Source: Psychromonas aquimarina ATCC BAA-1526 (lineage in GTDB: Bacteria > Pseudomonadota > Gammaproteobacteria > Enterobacterales > Psychromonadaceae). From it: a stretch of 64,000 nt of DNA. The stretch covers positions 316,524-380,523 of the forward strand of contig NZ_KE386793.1 in assembly GCF_000428725.1 (NCBI RefSeq), written 5' to 3'. Positions 46,922-55,974 of this stretch are shown here, piece by piece. The notes under the pieces were generated by a model. That model had not been told where the DNA came from. It made no database searches and saw only the letters and a program-made list of their open reading frames with translations. Each line of letters opens with the position of its first letter. Positions within the stretch are counted from its first letter, which is position 1. The position numbers and the translations under genes are program-made.

Positions 46922-47980
46922 ATGCCATTAAAAACAGATGAATTACGAACCGAAAGATTAGACTACCTTATTACCCCGGCAGAATTAGCAGAAGAATGTC
47001 CGATATCCGACAGTTCCGCCGGTGTGGTGACCCGTGCCCGCAGAGAAGTTGAAGCGATTCTAGCCGGTGAAGATCACCGCCTGCTGGTTATTGTCGGCCC
47101 CTGCTCGATTCATGATCCTGAGGCGGCTATTGAATACGCTCAGCGTCTGGTAAAGCTCAAAGATGAGTTTACCAATGAGCTGTGTATTGTGATGCGCACT
47201 TATTTTGAAAAACCGCGCACGATTGTCGGCTGGAAAGGGCTGATCAATGATCCGGACCTGGACGGGACTAATAACGTCAATAAAGGCATTAAGCTGGCTA
47301 GAAAATTACTGGTTGATATTAATGAGCTGGGTCTGGCAACTGCAACGGAATTCCTGGATATGGTGACCGGTCAGTATATCGCTGATCTTATCAGCTGGGG
47401 CGCTATCGGTGCCCGCACGACAGAGAGTCAGGTTCATCGTGAAATGGCTTCAGCACTTTCCTGCCCGGTTGGTTTCAAAAACGGTACTGACGGCAATCTG
47501 AAAATTGCTATGGATGCGGTGCGCTCAGCTAAAGCCCGTCATATTTTTTACTCGCCGGATAAAATCGGCCGTATGACTATTTATAAAACCGCCGGCAATC
47601 CCTATGGCCACCTGATTTTACGCGGCGGCAAAACACCTAACTACAGTGCCGCCGATATTCGCAATACAGTAAATGAGCTGGATAAAGTAGGTTTAAGTCA
47701 GCGCTTAGTGGTTGATTTCAGTCACGGAAACAGCTTTAAAGAATATAAAAAACAATGGGATGTTGCCCATGATGTGATGGTGCAGATGCGCAGCGGATGC
47801 CGCGCAATATCCGGCGTGATGATTGAAAGCTTTATCGAAGAGGGCAGCCAGTCCGTGGAAGACGGCAAAGAACTGGTTTTCGGTCAAAGTATTACAGATG
47901 CATGTATTAACTGGTGTGATACGGAAAATATGCTTCGTGAACTGGCTGATGCAAGCAGAGACAGAATGCATAAGAGCTGA
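46922..47980 (+). CDS. aroH: 3-deoxy-7-phosphoheptulonate synthase, AroH type
   Basis: A 352-residue class I DAHP synthase. The N-terminus KTDELRTERLDYLITPAEL and the stretch SPDKIGRMTIYKTAGNPYGHLILRGGK are those of the Trp-sensitive AroH isozyme rather than AroF/AroG. Catalytic and metal-site segments are present: VGPCSIHD, RTYFEKPRTIVGWKGLI, GARTTESQVHRE, GFKNGTDG, DFSHGN. It condenses phosphoenolpyruvate and erythrose-4-phosphate at the entry of the shikimate pathway. A preceding mini-ORF may affect translation. No TrpR-like operator was seen. Confidence 0.93.
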   Translation: MPLKTDELRTERLDYLITPAELAEECPISDSSAGVVTRARREVEAILAGEDHRLLVIVGPCSIHDPEAAIEYAQRLVKLKDEFTNELCIVMRTYFEKPRTIVGWKGLINDPDLDGTNNVNKGIKLARKLLVDINELGLATATEFLDMVTGQYIADLISWGAIGARTTESQVHREMASALSCPVGFKNGTDGNLKIAMDAVRSAKARHIFYSPDKIGRMTIYKTAGNPYGHLILRGGKTPNYSAADIRNTVNELDKVGLSQRLVVDFSHGNSFKEYKKQWDVAHDVMVQMRSGCRAISGVMIESFIEEGSQSVEDGKELVFGQSITDACINWCDTENMLRELADASRDRMHKS

Positions 47981-48089
47981 TAAATATTATAATCAAAGCA
48001 CACCTGAGTATTGTCTCTTCAGTGAAATGATCTGCGGTGTGTTTTTAACTTATCAGTCATGATTGTCGACTGTTGTTAATTTTTTCAAT

Positions 48090-48770
48090 TTAAAAAGAAA
48101 CCCCTGAAAACTGCAGGTAGCGGTTAGCCGCAGCAGAGTTTGTCTGATTAAAGTGAATTTGATTAGTGGCAGAGACAATGTTCTTTATATCCTTTAATGA
48201 ATTCAGATCCTGTTCGTCCCATTGTGCCGCCTGATCACTATTGAGGTATGCGGTCAGTTCTATCAGGGATACTTTCACATCGGAAGCGTTTAATTTCCCT
48301 GTTGTTGAATCTAAGTTTTCTATGACCTTTTTGGCTCTGTCTAAGGTGCCGAGAAGATTATCTTCAGGATCCCGGCTGCTCACTTTATCTTTAAAGCTTT
48401 CAATAAAATCGATAACTTTAGCCGCAGCATCTGTGTCTTTATCTGTCTGTGCATTTTTTGAATAACCAAGCCGTTCTACCTGCTGATCCGTCAAAAAACC
48501 ATCGCTTTGCAGTCTTTGAATATATTTAGGTATATCAGCCATAGAAAGCTGTCCGCTGCCGAAAAAATCTGAGGCAATGCTTTGAATTTTTACTGCCCTG
48601 CTCGAGAAGCTGACTCTTTCATCAGCAGTTCCGTCCGCTGTTTTATTGAGCGGGGCAGTACTGCCCGCGGCTTCAACCGCTTTGCCGGCGGAAGCCGCCT
48701 CTGTGCTGCTGGTATAACCAATATTGCTTGATAACGGTTGAGGTGTTTGTGATGTGACTGCCGCTGTCAT
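48090..48770 (-). CDS. Hypothetical 226-residue protein
   Basis: A cytosolic-type protein with no signal peptide. It has a low-complexity Ser/Thr/Ala N-terminus (~1-50) and then a helical region (SIASDFFGSGQLSMADIPKYIQRLQSDGFLTDQQVERLG, with an EF-hand-like helix spacing but no clear Ca-binding loop). The C-terminus is Gln/Asn-rich. AAGGT lies ~9 bases upstream of the ATG. The first-part composition recalls flagellar/secreted regulatory proteins, but I do not recognise the family. Confidence 0.7.
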   Translation of the reverse strand: MTAAVTSQTPQPLSSNIGYTSSTEAASAGKAVEAAGSTAPLNKTADGTADERVSFSSRAVKIQSIASDFFGSGQLSMADIPKYIQRLQSDGFLTDQQVERLGYSKNAQTDKDTDAAAKVIDFIESFKDKVSSRDPEDNLLGTLDRAKKVIENLDSTTGKLNASDVKVSLIELTAYLNSDQAAQWDEQDLNSLKDIKNIVSATNQIHFNQTNSAAANRYLQFSGVSF

Positions 48771-48953
48771 CTGCTGATACCTTATTTAAAATTAAGAATC
48801 ATATAGTTAGCAAATATCATGCCTAATATTTATGTAGCTGGCGGCAGCTTTTTTAGAGCAGTTACAGACAGATCGTGATTCTATTACTAAAATTATAAAC
48901 GGCCGGTTAGTTCTATCGGTGTAAATTATCTTTTCTGGAAGAACTGAAAAATA

Positions 48954-49787
48954 ATGACTGTAGATAAAATACAACTTGTTACCCATAACGGTTCCTTCCA
49001 TGCGGATGAAGTCTCAGCAATTGCTTTACTGCACCTTTATGGAGTCATTGACTATCCCTGTCTTAATATAATTCGTACTCGAGATATGGAGGTTATTAAT
49101 CAGGCCGATATTGTTTTAGATGTTGGAGGACTTCACGCCCCTGAACAACGCCGCTTTGACCATCACCAGATCCGGGACGGCAAGGTTTCAAGTGCCGGAC
49201 TGGTCTGGCAGTGGATAAAACAGCAGAGCGGTGAAACTAATAGAGAAATCGATCGTTTTGTTGATGCAGTTGATAAACACGACTGCGGTGTGAAAAAGAT
49301 GTCCGGTTTTTCATTTGCTGAAATTATTGCCTCCTATAATCATGGTGATGTTTTTAATGCAGGCCGCCAGCAGAGTGCATTTTATGAAGCGCTGGCAATT
49401 GCGCTCAAATTTATCGGCAGTCTGAAAAGAAAACAGGAACGGCTAATAAAAACACAAAAAATCATTAAGCGTTCACAAATTTATACTATCGGAAAATGCC
49501 GCGTACTTATTCTAGATACCTATGCACCTGACTGGGCTGCTGTAATCCATGGTCAGAGCCGCTACTCAAGGGTTACTCACGTGATCTGGTTTGTAAAAGA
49601 GAAAAATGAATGGTGCATTCAAATCCCTGCTGTCAAAGCGAATAGTTTTGTTCTTGTTCACAGAAAATTACAACCTGATGATAAAGCAGAATTTGTTCAT
49701 CAGAACGGTTTTTTTGCTGTTTATAACAGTAAAGAGGCGCTGCTGAATATGCTGAGCCGTTTAAACTCCCCCATTCTCTGTGACTGA
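48954..49787 (+). CDS. MYG1-family (UPF0160) metal-dependent hydrolase/exonuclease
   Basis: A 277-residue protein of the DHH-like MYG1 family. It has the N-terminal VTHNGSFHADEVSAIALL, then DIVLDVGG, RRFDHHQI, SSAGLVWQW and the DAVDKHDCG motif. These His/Asp positions form the expected metal site. Eukaryotic MYG1 is a 3'-5' RNA exonuclease; the bacterial role is less clear. It stands alone. The ATG at 48954 is preceded by a weak GAAGAACTGAAAA leader. Confidence 0.85.
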   Translation: MTVDKIQLVTHNGSFHADEVSAIALLHLYGVIDYPCLNIIRTRDMEVINQADIVLDVGGLHAPEQRRFDHHQIRDGKVSSAGLVWQWIKQQSGETNREIDRFVDAVDKHDCGVKKMSGFSFAEIIASYNHGDVFNAGRQQSAFYEALAIALKFIGSLKRKQERLIKTQKIIKRSQIYTIGKCRVLILDTYAPDWAAVIHGQSRYSRVTHVIWFVKEKNEWCIQIPAVKANSFVLVHRKLQPDDKAEFVHQNGFFAVYNSKEALLNMLSRLNSPILCD

Positions 49788-49971
49788 GATTATTGTTTTT
49801 TACACAGCTGTAAATTCCGCTTTAAATATATCTGCTACTGCCTGAGAAAAGCAGGTTTTTAGCCTCATTTTTTCATTATTATCCTTGCCTATTGTGACTT
49901 TGACAGAGGAGAGTTACAGCACTAACGTTACAGACACAAACAATTTGCTTTGACAGCTGCGGAGTAAACAA

Positions 49972-50718
49972 ATGAAGATATTAATAATATTAGCTGCGTT
50001 TTTAATGGTTATGCAGCCGGCTAATGCCGCTGGTAATTTTGTGACTTATCAGGTAAATGGTAAACCGTATCAGGGCTATTTTGTCACTCCCTCCAGACAA
50101 GCACCATTAGTATTACTGATTCACGACTGGGACGGCTTAACCGATTATGAGGTGAACCGCGCTGACATGCTGGCTGAGTTAGGCTACAGCGTTTTTGCCG
50201 CGGATCTTTTTGGTAAAGGCATTCGTCCCACTGAAGTAAAAGATAAACGTCAGCATACCGGAGAATTATATAAAGACAGGACGAAAATGCGTGAACTGCT
50301 CAAGGGGGCCTTAGATACAGCTGTACTTCAAGGTGCTGACCGTCATAACGCCGTCGCCATGGGCTACTGTTTCGGCGGCGCAGCTGTATTGGAATATGCT
50401 CGTTCCGGTGCTGATTTAAAAGGTTTTGTTACCTTTCACGGCGGCCTTAAAACGCCGCCAGGACAAGATTATCAGCATACTAAAGGTAATCTGTTAATTT
50501 TCCACGGCAGTGCTGACAGCAATATCACCATGGAACAGTATGCGCAGCTGGCCGTTGAATTAGAAAAGAATAATATCAATCATGAAATGACCAATTACAG
50601 CGGGGCGCCGCATGCCTTTACCGTATTCGGCTCCGCACGTTATCACGCTGATGCGGATAAAAAGTCCTGGACTCGCTTTACTCAGTATCTGCGTGAGACA
50701 TTAAAAAGCGAAGATTAA
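49972..50718 (+). CDS. Secreted dienelactone-hydrolase-family protein
   Basis: A 248-residue protein with a signal peptide (MKILIILAAFLMVMQPANAA, cleavage near NAA) and an alpha/beta-hydrolase body of the dienelactone hydrolase family. It has VLLIHDWDGLTDYEVNRADMLAELGYSVFAADLFGKG, the nucleophile motif GYCFGGAA (Cys in place of Ser, normal for this family), acid in HGSADSNI and His in GAPHAFTV. Export to the periplasm is inferred from the signal peptide. Substrate unknown. Confidence 0.88.
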   Translation: MKILIILAAFLMVMQPANAAGNFVTYQVNGKPYQGYFVTPSRQAPLVLLIHDWDGLTDYEVNRADMLAELGYSVFAADLFGKGIRPTEVKDKRQHTGELYKDRTKMRELLKGALDTAVLQGADRHNAVAMGYCFGGAAVLEYARSGADLKGFVTFHGGLKTPPGQDYQHTKGNLLIFHGSADSNITMEQYAQLAVELEKNNINHEMTNYSGAPHAFTVFGSARYHADADKKSWTRFTQYLRETLKSED

Positions 50719-50780
50719 TTTTGTTAAGACACAGCAGGGAGTTGAAAATACGCTCAGTTTTTCACTTGGGCTGCAGCGGA

Positions 50781-50816
50781 TAAGTTAGCGTATCAGGAGA
50801 CGCTAACTTATTTATG
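50781..50816. terminator. Bidirectional terminator between convergent genes
   Basis: A perfect 11-bp stem TAAGTTAGCGT/ACGCTAACTTA with an 8-base loop and a TTTA tail. It lies between the dienelactone hydrolase and YdjM-like stop codons. Confidence 0.7.
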
Positions 50817-50817
50817 C

Positions 50818-51513
50818 TTAAAGTACAAAATTAGACCAGTTTGTTAATATGCTGATGGTGTTTTCAGATGCTGGACTAATGTAAAGCAGCACACAAACGG
50901 CAATAATCGTCAGCAGGGTTAAAATTTTATTGTCAAAATCGGCCAGTTTTAAGGCGCTTCCAAAGGAGCTTTTAATTCTTATATTGCGCAGATCTACGCT
51001 GAATATCTCATCTAACAATAAATGAATAACTCCCCCGAGAAAAACAAATCCGCCGGCAAGCCAGGCAATAATATCGGAGTGTTGTGAGTCCGCATGACTT
51101 AACCTCCAGGTTACCTGAGTTGTCAGCAGCGCGCATAACAGTAAAAAGAGCAGTGAGTGACAGCTGCCTCTATGGTCGGTGATTTTTTCAAATACCGGCC
51201 GTATTACATATTTCATGATGCCGTAGACTAGCACCGGAATAATAATCAGCTCAGTAAAACTTATTTCTCTAAACTGCCCGCTGGTAATAAAGCGCAGCAC
51301 CAGCAGAATTACGGTTAAAGCAAACAGAGCAAAAAGACTGTCCAGTGAGGTTGAATTGTCAGAGTCAATATCCGGCAGCAGACCTCCGACGGTTCCTATA
51401 AACCAAAGCCACAGTGCACTGTTAAGATCTATATGTCCTGCTGATAAAAGCGCGGCAGAGGTTAGGCCGGTGGCTGCTGCTGCTGTATTGAGATGGGTAT
51501 TAAAGTTTGCCAT
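50818..51513 (-). CDS. YdjM-like (DUF457) membrane-bound metal-dependent hydrolase
   Basis: A 231-residue membrane protein with about six hydrophobic segments. It shows the family's metal-ligand pattern: NFNTHLNTAAAATG at the N-terminus, GGLLPDIDSDNS, ITDHRGSCHSLLFLLL and LGGVIHLLLDEIFSVD. The group (DUF457/YdjM) is annotated as membrane-bound metal-dependent hydrolase; in E. coli, YdjM is in the LexA regulon. No SOS box was identified here. Confidence 0.82.
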   Translation of the reverse strand: MANFNTHLNTAAAATGLTSAALLSAGHIDLNSALWLWFIGTVGGLLPDIDSDNSTSLDSLFALFALTVILLVLRFITSGQFREISFTELIIIPVLVYGIMKYVIRPVFEKITDHRGSCHSLLFLLLCALLTTQVTWRLSHADSQHSDIIAWLAGGFVFLGGVIHLLLDEIFSVDLRNIRIKSSFGSALKLADFDNKILTLLTIIAVCVLLYISPASENTISILTNWSNFVL

Positions 51514-52075
51514 GGTTTCCCTTTGTCAAAATATTCAGGCGCTATTCTACTCTGTATTACATCAGCCGCCGTTAAGTTTTCATATTTATTCACTGTGATA
51601 GAGCCAATAATTTGTTTAAGTATTTGTTAACAAAAGTCTAAATTATGACATTCTCATTATAATGTCATTTTTCCATAACTATTTACTTGAATTAATTGTC
51701 AACAAAGCGTATAAATGTAAACGCTTACAACTTATAGGGATATCGGCGGGTAATTCTCGCCGCAGGCTTTGTTTAAGGATGAACCAGACAGCCCATAATA
51801 GTACCTCTTTGATAGATATTGAGATGTAAACGCTTACCCTGCTCTATGGATAGTTAATATACAGACAAAGACAGTGTTCTCTTCATAGGGAAAGTTCACT
51901 GCTCGTCTATGCAGGAATAAGTTAAACAAATCAGTTCATTAGGTTATAGATTGTAACTAAATGAATTTTCAGCTGCAGGCGGGCGGTTAACATGGGCAGA
52001 TTACAAGTCACAGCATATTTTACGGAAAAAGTGTCTTCGTTATTCATAATAAACCAATTATAGGACCCATAGACA
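51514..52075. promoter_or_regulatory. Spacer with two LacI-family-type operators
   Basis: TGTAAACGCTTACA (51716-51729) and TGTAAACGCTTACC (51825-51838) are near-perfect 14-bp palindromes of the LacI/GalR consensus type, 109 bp apart. The first is symmetrical except at the two centre-adjacent bases. They lie upstream of the hypothetical gene at 52076. No LacI-family gene is within the window. No ORF is supported in this 562-bp stretch. Confidence 0.55.
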
Positions 52076-52435
52076 ATGCAAGATATTCATCAACTAGCAA
52101 TTTTACCAAATCAAGATTCAATTAACTGTGTTGCTGAAATTAGCAATGACTTTAATGCTAATGATGCAGAAATTGGTGCGTTATTAGCAAAGCTTCAGCA
52201 TGTGGTAGTAGACTCAGGATTTATGTCAGGACAAGATAATCATGAGTGGATGGCGTCACGCGGATGTAACTTCATTGCAAACCCAAAGTTATTTGACAGT
52301 GCACCATTAACTTATACCTGTGTTTTCATCGGCGAGTTATTTAATAACATGGAACCGGAAGAGATTCTGCTTCGAGTACCCGCACCGGTGATTAAGCATG
52401 CTTTACTGCGTATGCATGATTTTACAAGTATGTAA
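52076..52435 (+). CDS. Hypothetical 119-residue protein
   Basis: A soluble acidic protein with no signal peptide or membrane segment: LPNQDSINCVAEISNDFNAND, a central VVDSGFMSGQDNHEWMASRG and the C-terminal EEILLRVPAPVIKHALLRMHDF. AGGA is ~11 bases from the ATG, and a very strong terminator lies at its end, so it looks like a real single-gene unit. The two LacI-type operators upstream suggest control by carbohydrate or nucleoside state, which is an inference. Family not recognised. Confidence 0.75.
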   Translation: MQDIHQLAILPNQDSINCVAEISNDFNANDAEIGALLAKLQHVVVDSGFMSGQDNHEWMASRGCNFIANPKLFDSAPLTYTCVFIGELFNNMEPEEILLRVPAPVIKHALLRMHDFTSM

Positions 52436-52459
52436 TAACACGAAGTGTGAGAAGTAAAG

Positions 52460-52511
52460 GGGCAGCTGCAGCCGGTGTTTTAAATAATGCCGGCTGCGGC
52501 AGCCCTTTTTT
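52460..52511 (+). terminator. Strong Rho-independent terminator
   Basis: A 16-base arm (GGGCAGCTGCAGCCGG) pairs with two mismatches to the 3' arm (CCGGCTGCGGCAGCCC) and is followed by TTTTTT. Confidence 0.9.
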
Positions 52512-52686
52512 ATTATCTGCTGAAAATGATCTGTTCTGAAATAACTTCCCCGGTATTTTTCTTCTTATGAATGACTTGTGCTTTTTGCCGCTGAAAAAAA
52601 ACAACACACGAATTCAGGTCTAACTAAGTTATAATTGCCTTAATAGGTGCGGGTTGTGGTGTTTTTTATACGCCGCACATGTGTAA

Positions 52687-52709
52687 TATACCCAAGCAGT
52701 TTGGGTATA
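52687..52709. repeat. TATACCCAA palindrome upstream of the DnaJ-like gene
   Basis: Arms TATACCCAA and TTGGGTATA around GCAGT, ending 23 bases before the DnaJ-like start. The TATACCC ends are the same as those of the MITE-like element at 21743. It may be a solo repeat relic or an operator. Confidence 0.4.
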
Positions 52710-52732
52710 AGCTGTAATTTTGAGATATGAAA

Positions 52733-53578
52733 ATGGCAAAACGTGATTGTTATGAAGTGCTTGGTGTTAATAAAAGTGCAACTGAAAAAGAGATAAAAAA
52801 AGCTTATAAAAAATTGGCAATGAAATACCATCCTGATCGTAATCCGGATAATCCTGTTGCTCAGAATAATTTCAGAGAGGTGAAATCCTCCTATGAGATC
52901 CTCTCTGATCCGGAAAAAAGGCAGGATTATGATGATTTTGGTCATCAGGCATTTGATCCTGAACGGCGCTCTGCTCACTCCGGATTTAACAGCTCTTCCG
53001 GTGGTTTTAATGATATTTTTGGTGATATGTTCGGTCAGCAGCGCCGTCAGCATCAGCCCCGGCCGGAAAAAGGAACCGACTTACTGTATTCTGTTGAGTT
53101 GACTTTAGACGAGGCTGTTAACGGCTGTCATAAGGAGGTAAAGCTTCCTAATAATCCGCAGCTTCTGAAAGTGACTATTCCTGCCGGGATTGATCAGGGG
53201 CAGCGGGTGCGTATTCCTGGTAAAGGCAACCCTGGTACATTAGGCGCCTCGAGAGGAGACCTGCTGGTAGAAATTGATCTTATTGAGCATGAGCTTTTTA
53301 AAAGAGAAGGTAATGATCTGCATTGTCTGATTCCAACCTCTTTTCCTACAGCCGCACTGGGCGGTACAATGAAAGTGCCGACTTTTGACGGTTATATCAA
53401 TATCAAAATACCCAAAGGTACACAAACCGGACGTAAATTCCGGATTAAGTCAAAAGGTATTAAGGCGATGAAGGGTAATGTCAGCGGCGATTTGATTTAT
53501 GAAGTAATAATTAATACACCGACAAGTCTAACCGCAGAGCAGGAAACTCTGCTTACTCAGTTAGCTGAAACACTTTAA
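52733..53578 (+). CDS. DnaJ-family co-chaperone lacking the zinc-finger region
   Basis: A 281-residue J-domain protein. The J-domain (residues 1-70) has KKAYKKLAMKYHPDRNPDN, with the intact HPD. A short G/F-poor linker contains GGFNDIFGDMFGQQ. Two DnaJ C-terminal beta domains follow (EKGTDLLYSVELTLDEAVNGCHKEVKL and VTIPAGIDQGQRVRIPGKGNPG). The CxxCxGxG repeats of DnaJ are missing: the sequence passes straight from VKLPNNPQL to the second beta domain, like a neat internal deletion, so it is a type II (CbpA-like) layout with a DnaJ-like N-terminus. The ATG at 52733 is chosen because the family starts MAKRD; 52727 is in frame two codons earlier. Confidence 0.88.
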   Translation: MAKRDCYEVLGVNKSATEKEIKKAYKKLAMKYHPDRNPDNPVAQNNFREVKSSYEILSDPEKRQDYDDFGHQAFDPERRSAHSGFNSSSGGFNDIFGDMFGQQRRQHQPRPEKGTDLLYSVELTLDEAVNGCHKEVKLPNNPQLLKVTIPAGIDQGQRVRIPGKGNPGTLGASRGDLLVEIDLIEHELFKREGNDLHCLIPTSFPTAALGGTMKVPTFDGYINIKIPKGTQTGRKFRIKSKGIKAMKGNVSGDLIYEVIINTPTSLTAEQETLLTQLAETL

Positions 53579-53602
53579 ATAATAAGTCAGTAGATTTAAC
53601 GT

Positions 53603-53640
53603 AAAAGGGTTAATCACATGATTAACCCTTTTCTTTTTAC
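53603..53640 (+). terminator. Rho-independent terminator after the DnaJ-like gene
   Basis: A 13-bp perfect stem (AAAAGGGTTAATC/GATTAACCCTTTT) with a 4-base loop and a CTTTTT tail. Confidence 0.9.
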
Positions 53641-53863
53641 TGAAGCCGCGCTTAATAAAATAGTAATGCTCTCGCTGTAATATCTCGCCTTTTTATCAAC
53701 GACTAACTAAAAATATCATAAAACTGCTCATTTATGAGTTTGTTTTTATAATTATCTGATTTTAAAGAGTACAATGCGCCGCTCTGTGCTTCTGAGCAGT
53801 TATTGTGAAAAGCACCGAAGAACAGTTCTTTTTGAATTATATAAATAATAATGAGAGTTAGTA

Positions 53864-55780
53864 ATGAAGAAAACGTTTTTATACTCTGCGGTACTTGCCG
53901 CAGTGTTCAGCGGTTCAGTTTATGCTGCAGACGGTGATATTGTTGATGTAACCATTTTAGGTACATCTGATCTGCATGGGCATTTCATGCCGTGGGATTA
54001 TGCGACGGATAAAGCGAATATGCGCGGCAGCTTAAGCCAGATTGCTACTAAAGTGAAAAGTATCAGCAAACAGCAGAGTAATATCATTCTGGTTGATGCC
54101 GGTGATACGATTCAGGGGAACTTTGTTGAAACATTTAAAAATGAAGCTGTTTCTCCTATGATGCTGGGTTTCAACGAAATGAACTACGATGTCTGGGTGC
54201 TGGGAAATCATGAATTCGATTTTGGTTTAAAAGTACTTAACCGTTCGCTTAGCCAGTTTGAAGGACAGCCTCTTGCCGGTAATATTACCCGTGCTGACGG
54301 TAATCCTTTCCTGCCTGCGCATACAATTATTGAACGCGGCGGTATTAAAATCGGTGTGATCGGTATGGATACACCTATGACGGAGGTTTTTGCCGCCGGT
54401 ACAAACCGTCTTGACGGTATGACTTTCAGTAATCCTTCGCTAGAAGTTAAGAAAGTGATAAAAGAGATCGATGATCAGGTAGATGCTATTGTTCTGGTTG
54501 CCCATATGGGCATAGATAATGAGAACAATATTGCGGATACGGGAGTGCGTGATATTGCACTGGCTAATCCGGAGCTTGACGCGATTGTTGCCGGCCATAT
54601 GCATACCCTGATTGATAAAGAGGTAATTAACGGTGTGATTATCACTGAGCCTGATAAATACGGCAGAGCTTTATCGCGTATTGATCTGCAGTTTGAAGAG
54701 CGCGACGGCAGGTTCTCATTAATTAATAAAGACAGCTATACCTACAAAATAAACGGTATTGCTTCAGATAAGAAGATGGAAGCTTTGTACCAGCCTTATC
54801 ATAAGCGTCTGCGTGAAAATGCTAATCGCGTGCTGGCGGAATTAACTGGTGAAGATCTGGTGCCTGAGAACGAGATCCACGGGATTCCACAGGTGCATAT
54901 TCAGGATACGGGCATCAGTGCTTTGTATCAGGAAGCTGGTTTTCACTACGCTCCTAAAGCAAATGTGATTGCGCTGCAGATCGATAACGACTATGCACAG
55001 CTGGATGCCGGGCAGATTAAAGCAAAAGATATCGCTTATAACTACCAGTATGCGGGCGGTGAAATAACGGTTTATTCTATGACAGGTAAAGAGCTGAAAA
55101 CCTATATGGAATGGTCTGCAGGTTACTTTAACAGCGTGCAGGAAGGTGATGTAACTTACAGCTTCAATGCGCAGCGCCGTGCTTCTAAATACTCTACCAA
55201 TGATTTTTTTGCCGGTGTGACTTACCGTATTGATCTTACTAAACCTGCCGGTCAGCGTATTACCGATCTGTATTTTGCAGACGGTGAAGCGGTGACTGAT
55301 AACACTAAGATCCGTCTTGGTATGAACAGCTACCGTATGGGGCATCTGACTAAAGAAGGCGGCGTGCTTGAAGGACGGGATTTCCCGGTACTTTCAGATA
55401 CTAAAGCTGAATACGGTGAAGAGCAGGGTACTATTCGTAACCTTACCGCACGTTATTTAACAGAAGTAAAAAAAGGGACTTATCAGGGCAAAAAAATGAA
55501 CCGCTGGAAGCTTAGTGGTTTATCTGGTTATCAGAGTCAAAGAGAAGTTGTTAAATCACTGATTAATTCAGGTAAGATCACTGTTCCCATGAGCCGCGAC
55601 GGGCGTTATACAAATGTTGCTTCTATCAATGTTAAGGGAAAAACATTTGCCGATAAGAAGGCATTAAAAACCTATATTGAAATGCTGCAGACACAATTAG
55701 CGGCGGCTGACAGTGAGGCGCAAAAACGTCAGATTGAGCGTGATATCATTATTACTAAAGCGCTTAATAAACAGGATTAA
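53864..55780 (+). CDS. Periplasmic 5'-nucleotidase / 2',3'-cyclic phosphodiesterase (CpdB/YfkN type)
   Basis: A 638-residue exported enzyme. The signal peptide is MKKTFLYSAVLAAVFSGSVYA. The metallophosphoesterase domain (~28-310) has LGTSDLHGHF, VDAGDTIQGN, LGNHEFDFGL and GHMHT. The 5'-nucleotidase C-terminal domain (~340-560) includes ALQIDNDYAQLDAGQIKAKDIAYNYQYAGGEITVYSMTGKELKTYMEWSAGYF. The C-terminal ~50 residues are helical. CpdB-type enzymes degrade periplasmic nucleotides for phosphate and nucleoside salvage. Whether it prefers 2',3'-cyclic nucleotides or 5'-nucleotides cannot be told from sequence. Strong terminators flank it. Confidence 0.9.
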   Translation: MKKTFLYSAVLAAVFSGSVYAADGDIVDVTILGTSDLHGHFMPWDYATDKANMRGSLSQIATKVKSISKQQSNIILVDAGDTIQGNFVETFKNEAVSPMMLGFNEMNYDVWVLGNHEFDFGLKVLNRSLSQFEGQPLAGNITRADGNPFLPAHTIIERGGIKIGVIGMDTPMTEVFAAGTNRLDGMTFSNPSLEVKKVIKEIDDQVDAIVLVAHMGIDNENNIADTGVRDIALANPELDAIVAGHMHTLIDKEVINGVIITEPDKYGRALSRIDLQFEERDGRFSLINKDSYTYKINGIASDKKMEALYQPYHKRLRENANRVLAELTGEDLVPENEIHGIPQVHIQDTGISALYQEAGFHYAPKANVIALQIDNDYAQLDAGQIKAKDIAYNYQYAGGEITVYSMTGKELKTYMEWSAGYFNSVQEGDVTYSFNAQRRASKYSTNDFFAGVTYRIDLTKPAGQRITDLYFADGEAVTDNTKIRLGMNSYRMGHLTKEGGVLEGRDFPVLSDTKAEYGEEQGTIRNLTARYLTEVKKGTYQGKKMNRWKLSGLSGYQSQREVVKSLINSGKITVPMSRDGRYTNVASINVKGKTFADKKALKTYIEMLQTQLAAADSEAQKRQIERDIIITKALNKQD

Positions 55781-55792
55781 TTTTCTGTAATT

Positions 55793-55827
55793 AAAAAGGG
55801 TTAATCATTGCGGTTAACCCTTTTTCA
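55793..55827 (+). terminator. Rho-independent terminator after the nucleotidase gene
   Basis: Stem AAAAAGGGTTAA/TTAACCCTTTTT with an 8-9 base loop and T-tail. It closely resembles the terminator at 53603. Confidence 0.85.
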
Positions 55828-55974
55828 TTTCAGCTCGATTTCTCCCAATAGCGAGCAAAATCATAATTCCTTACCAGTAAAGTTTATTTGACTTATCATG
55901 CACTGTTTGAACGATTTTGCTAAGGTGCTAACGCTTCCAAGAGAGTTAGACAAACGGTAAATTTGTGTTCTTCT

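Noticed and set aside
52422-52607. 61-codon minus-strand ORF
   Set aside because: Covers the strong terminator of the 52076 gene and is a shadow of it; no ribosome-binding site.
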